Source: Micromonospora solifontis
GTDB taxonomy: Bacteria > Actinomycetota > Actinomycetes > Mycobacteriales > Micromonosporaceae
Length of the DNA stretch: 38,350 nt
Reading direction: 5' to 3'
NCBI RefSeq assembly: GCF_003725545.1
Contig: NZ_RJLN01000051.1
Location: 1-38,350, forward strand
Every line of letters begins with the position of its first letter. Positions within the stretch are counted from its first letter, which is position 1. Below the pieces are notes generated by a model that had not been told where the DNA came from, made no database searches, and worked only from the letters and a program-made list of their open reading frames with translations. Shown piece after piece: positions 38,350 to 38,350 of the stretch. A program made the position numbers and the translations under genes.

Positions 38350-38350
38350 C

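Noticed and set aside
1..38350. CRISPR arrays, tRNA or rRNA genes, integrase genes
   Set aside because: No regularly spaced direct repeats, cloverleaf-like segments or tyrosine/serine recombinase motifs were found by eye on either strand. A short tRNA could still be missed.

Overview
This is 38.35 kb of very GC-rich, densely coded DNA with frequent GTG starts and the gene families of a filamentous actinomycete: an ECF42-type sigma factor with its DGPF partner, an XRE/TPR-like regulator, a fragment of BREX-2 PglX, an IS701-family element and several secreted peptidoglycan hydrolases. Micromonosporaceae (Micromonospora-like) is my best guess. That is an inference from style and family content, not from a marker gene. 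I see no rRNA, tRNA or CRISPR array.

1-23.1 kb looks like ordinary chromosome. It opens with a conserved hypothetical protein that is probably cut by the window edge. Next is an ADP-ribose-themed group: KptA on the plus strand and NADAR, DUF2199 and Nudix genes on the minus strand. Then come an ArsR/SRPBCC pair with a palindromic operator, a large P-type cation ATPase, two secreted cell-wall hydrolases (PGRP amidase, GH25 muramidase), and a DGPF / ECF42 sigma / SMP-30 operon. After that lie a broken pobA, a GH10 xylanase without a signal peptide, and a divergent MarR/ABC-exporter pair. A TetR-controlled block follows (alpha/beta hydrolase plus acyl-CoA ligase on one side, secreted PHB-depolymerase-like esterase on the other), then a VOC-domain protein, an M23 peptidase and a proline-rich protein of unknown function.

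23.6-36.9 kb is an accessory region of mostly unrecognised genes, with short spacings, several broken genes and regulators typical of mobile actinobacterial elements. Cluster A (23.6-26.9 kb) holds a small membrane protein, an unknown 239-aa protein, a 58-aa CxxCxGxG protein, a frameshifted PD-(D/E)XK-type nuclease, an unknown 181-aa protein and a uracil-DNA-glycosylase-like protein with four Fe-S-type cysteine positions. A DivIVA-like/GntR regulatory module follows. Next is a PglX-like protein that keeps what looks like the extreme N-terminus and the C-terminal third but lacks the methyltransferase core. Cluster B (29.1-34.8 kb) contains a helical 413-aa protein, a 956-aa protein with zinc-ribbon and RNase-H-like domains, a 398-aa protein with a PD-(D/E)XK domain, and a small decayed helical gene. 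A DUF7662-like gene with an internal stop and an XRE regulator close the region.

The right end is a nearly exactly delimited IS701-family element (36902-38349) with 13-bp terminal inverted repeats. It sits at a CTAG target and has cut off the end of a small membrane-protein gene.

The best candidates for an undescribed system are clusters A and B. Each combines nuclease-type domains with zinc-binding or helical partners, lies beside a remnant of a known phage-defence gene, and contains no gene I can assign to a characterised defence system.
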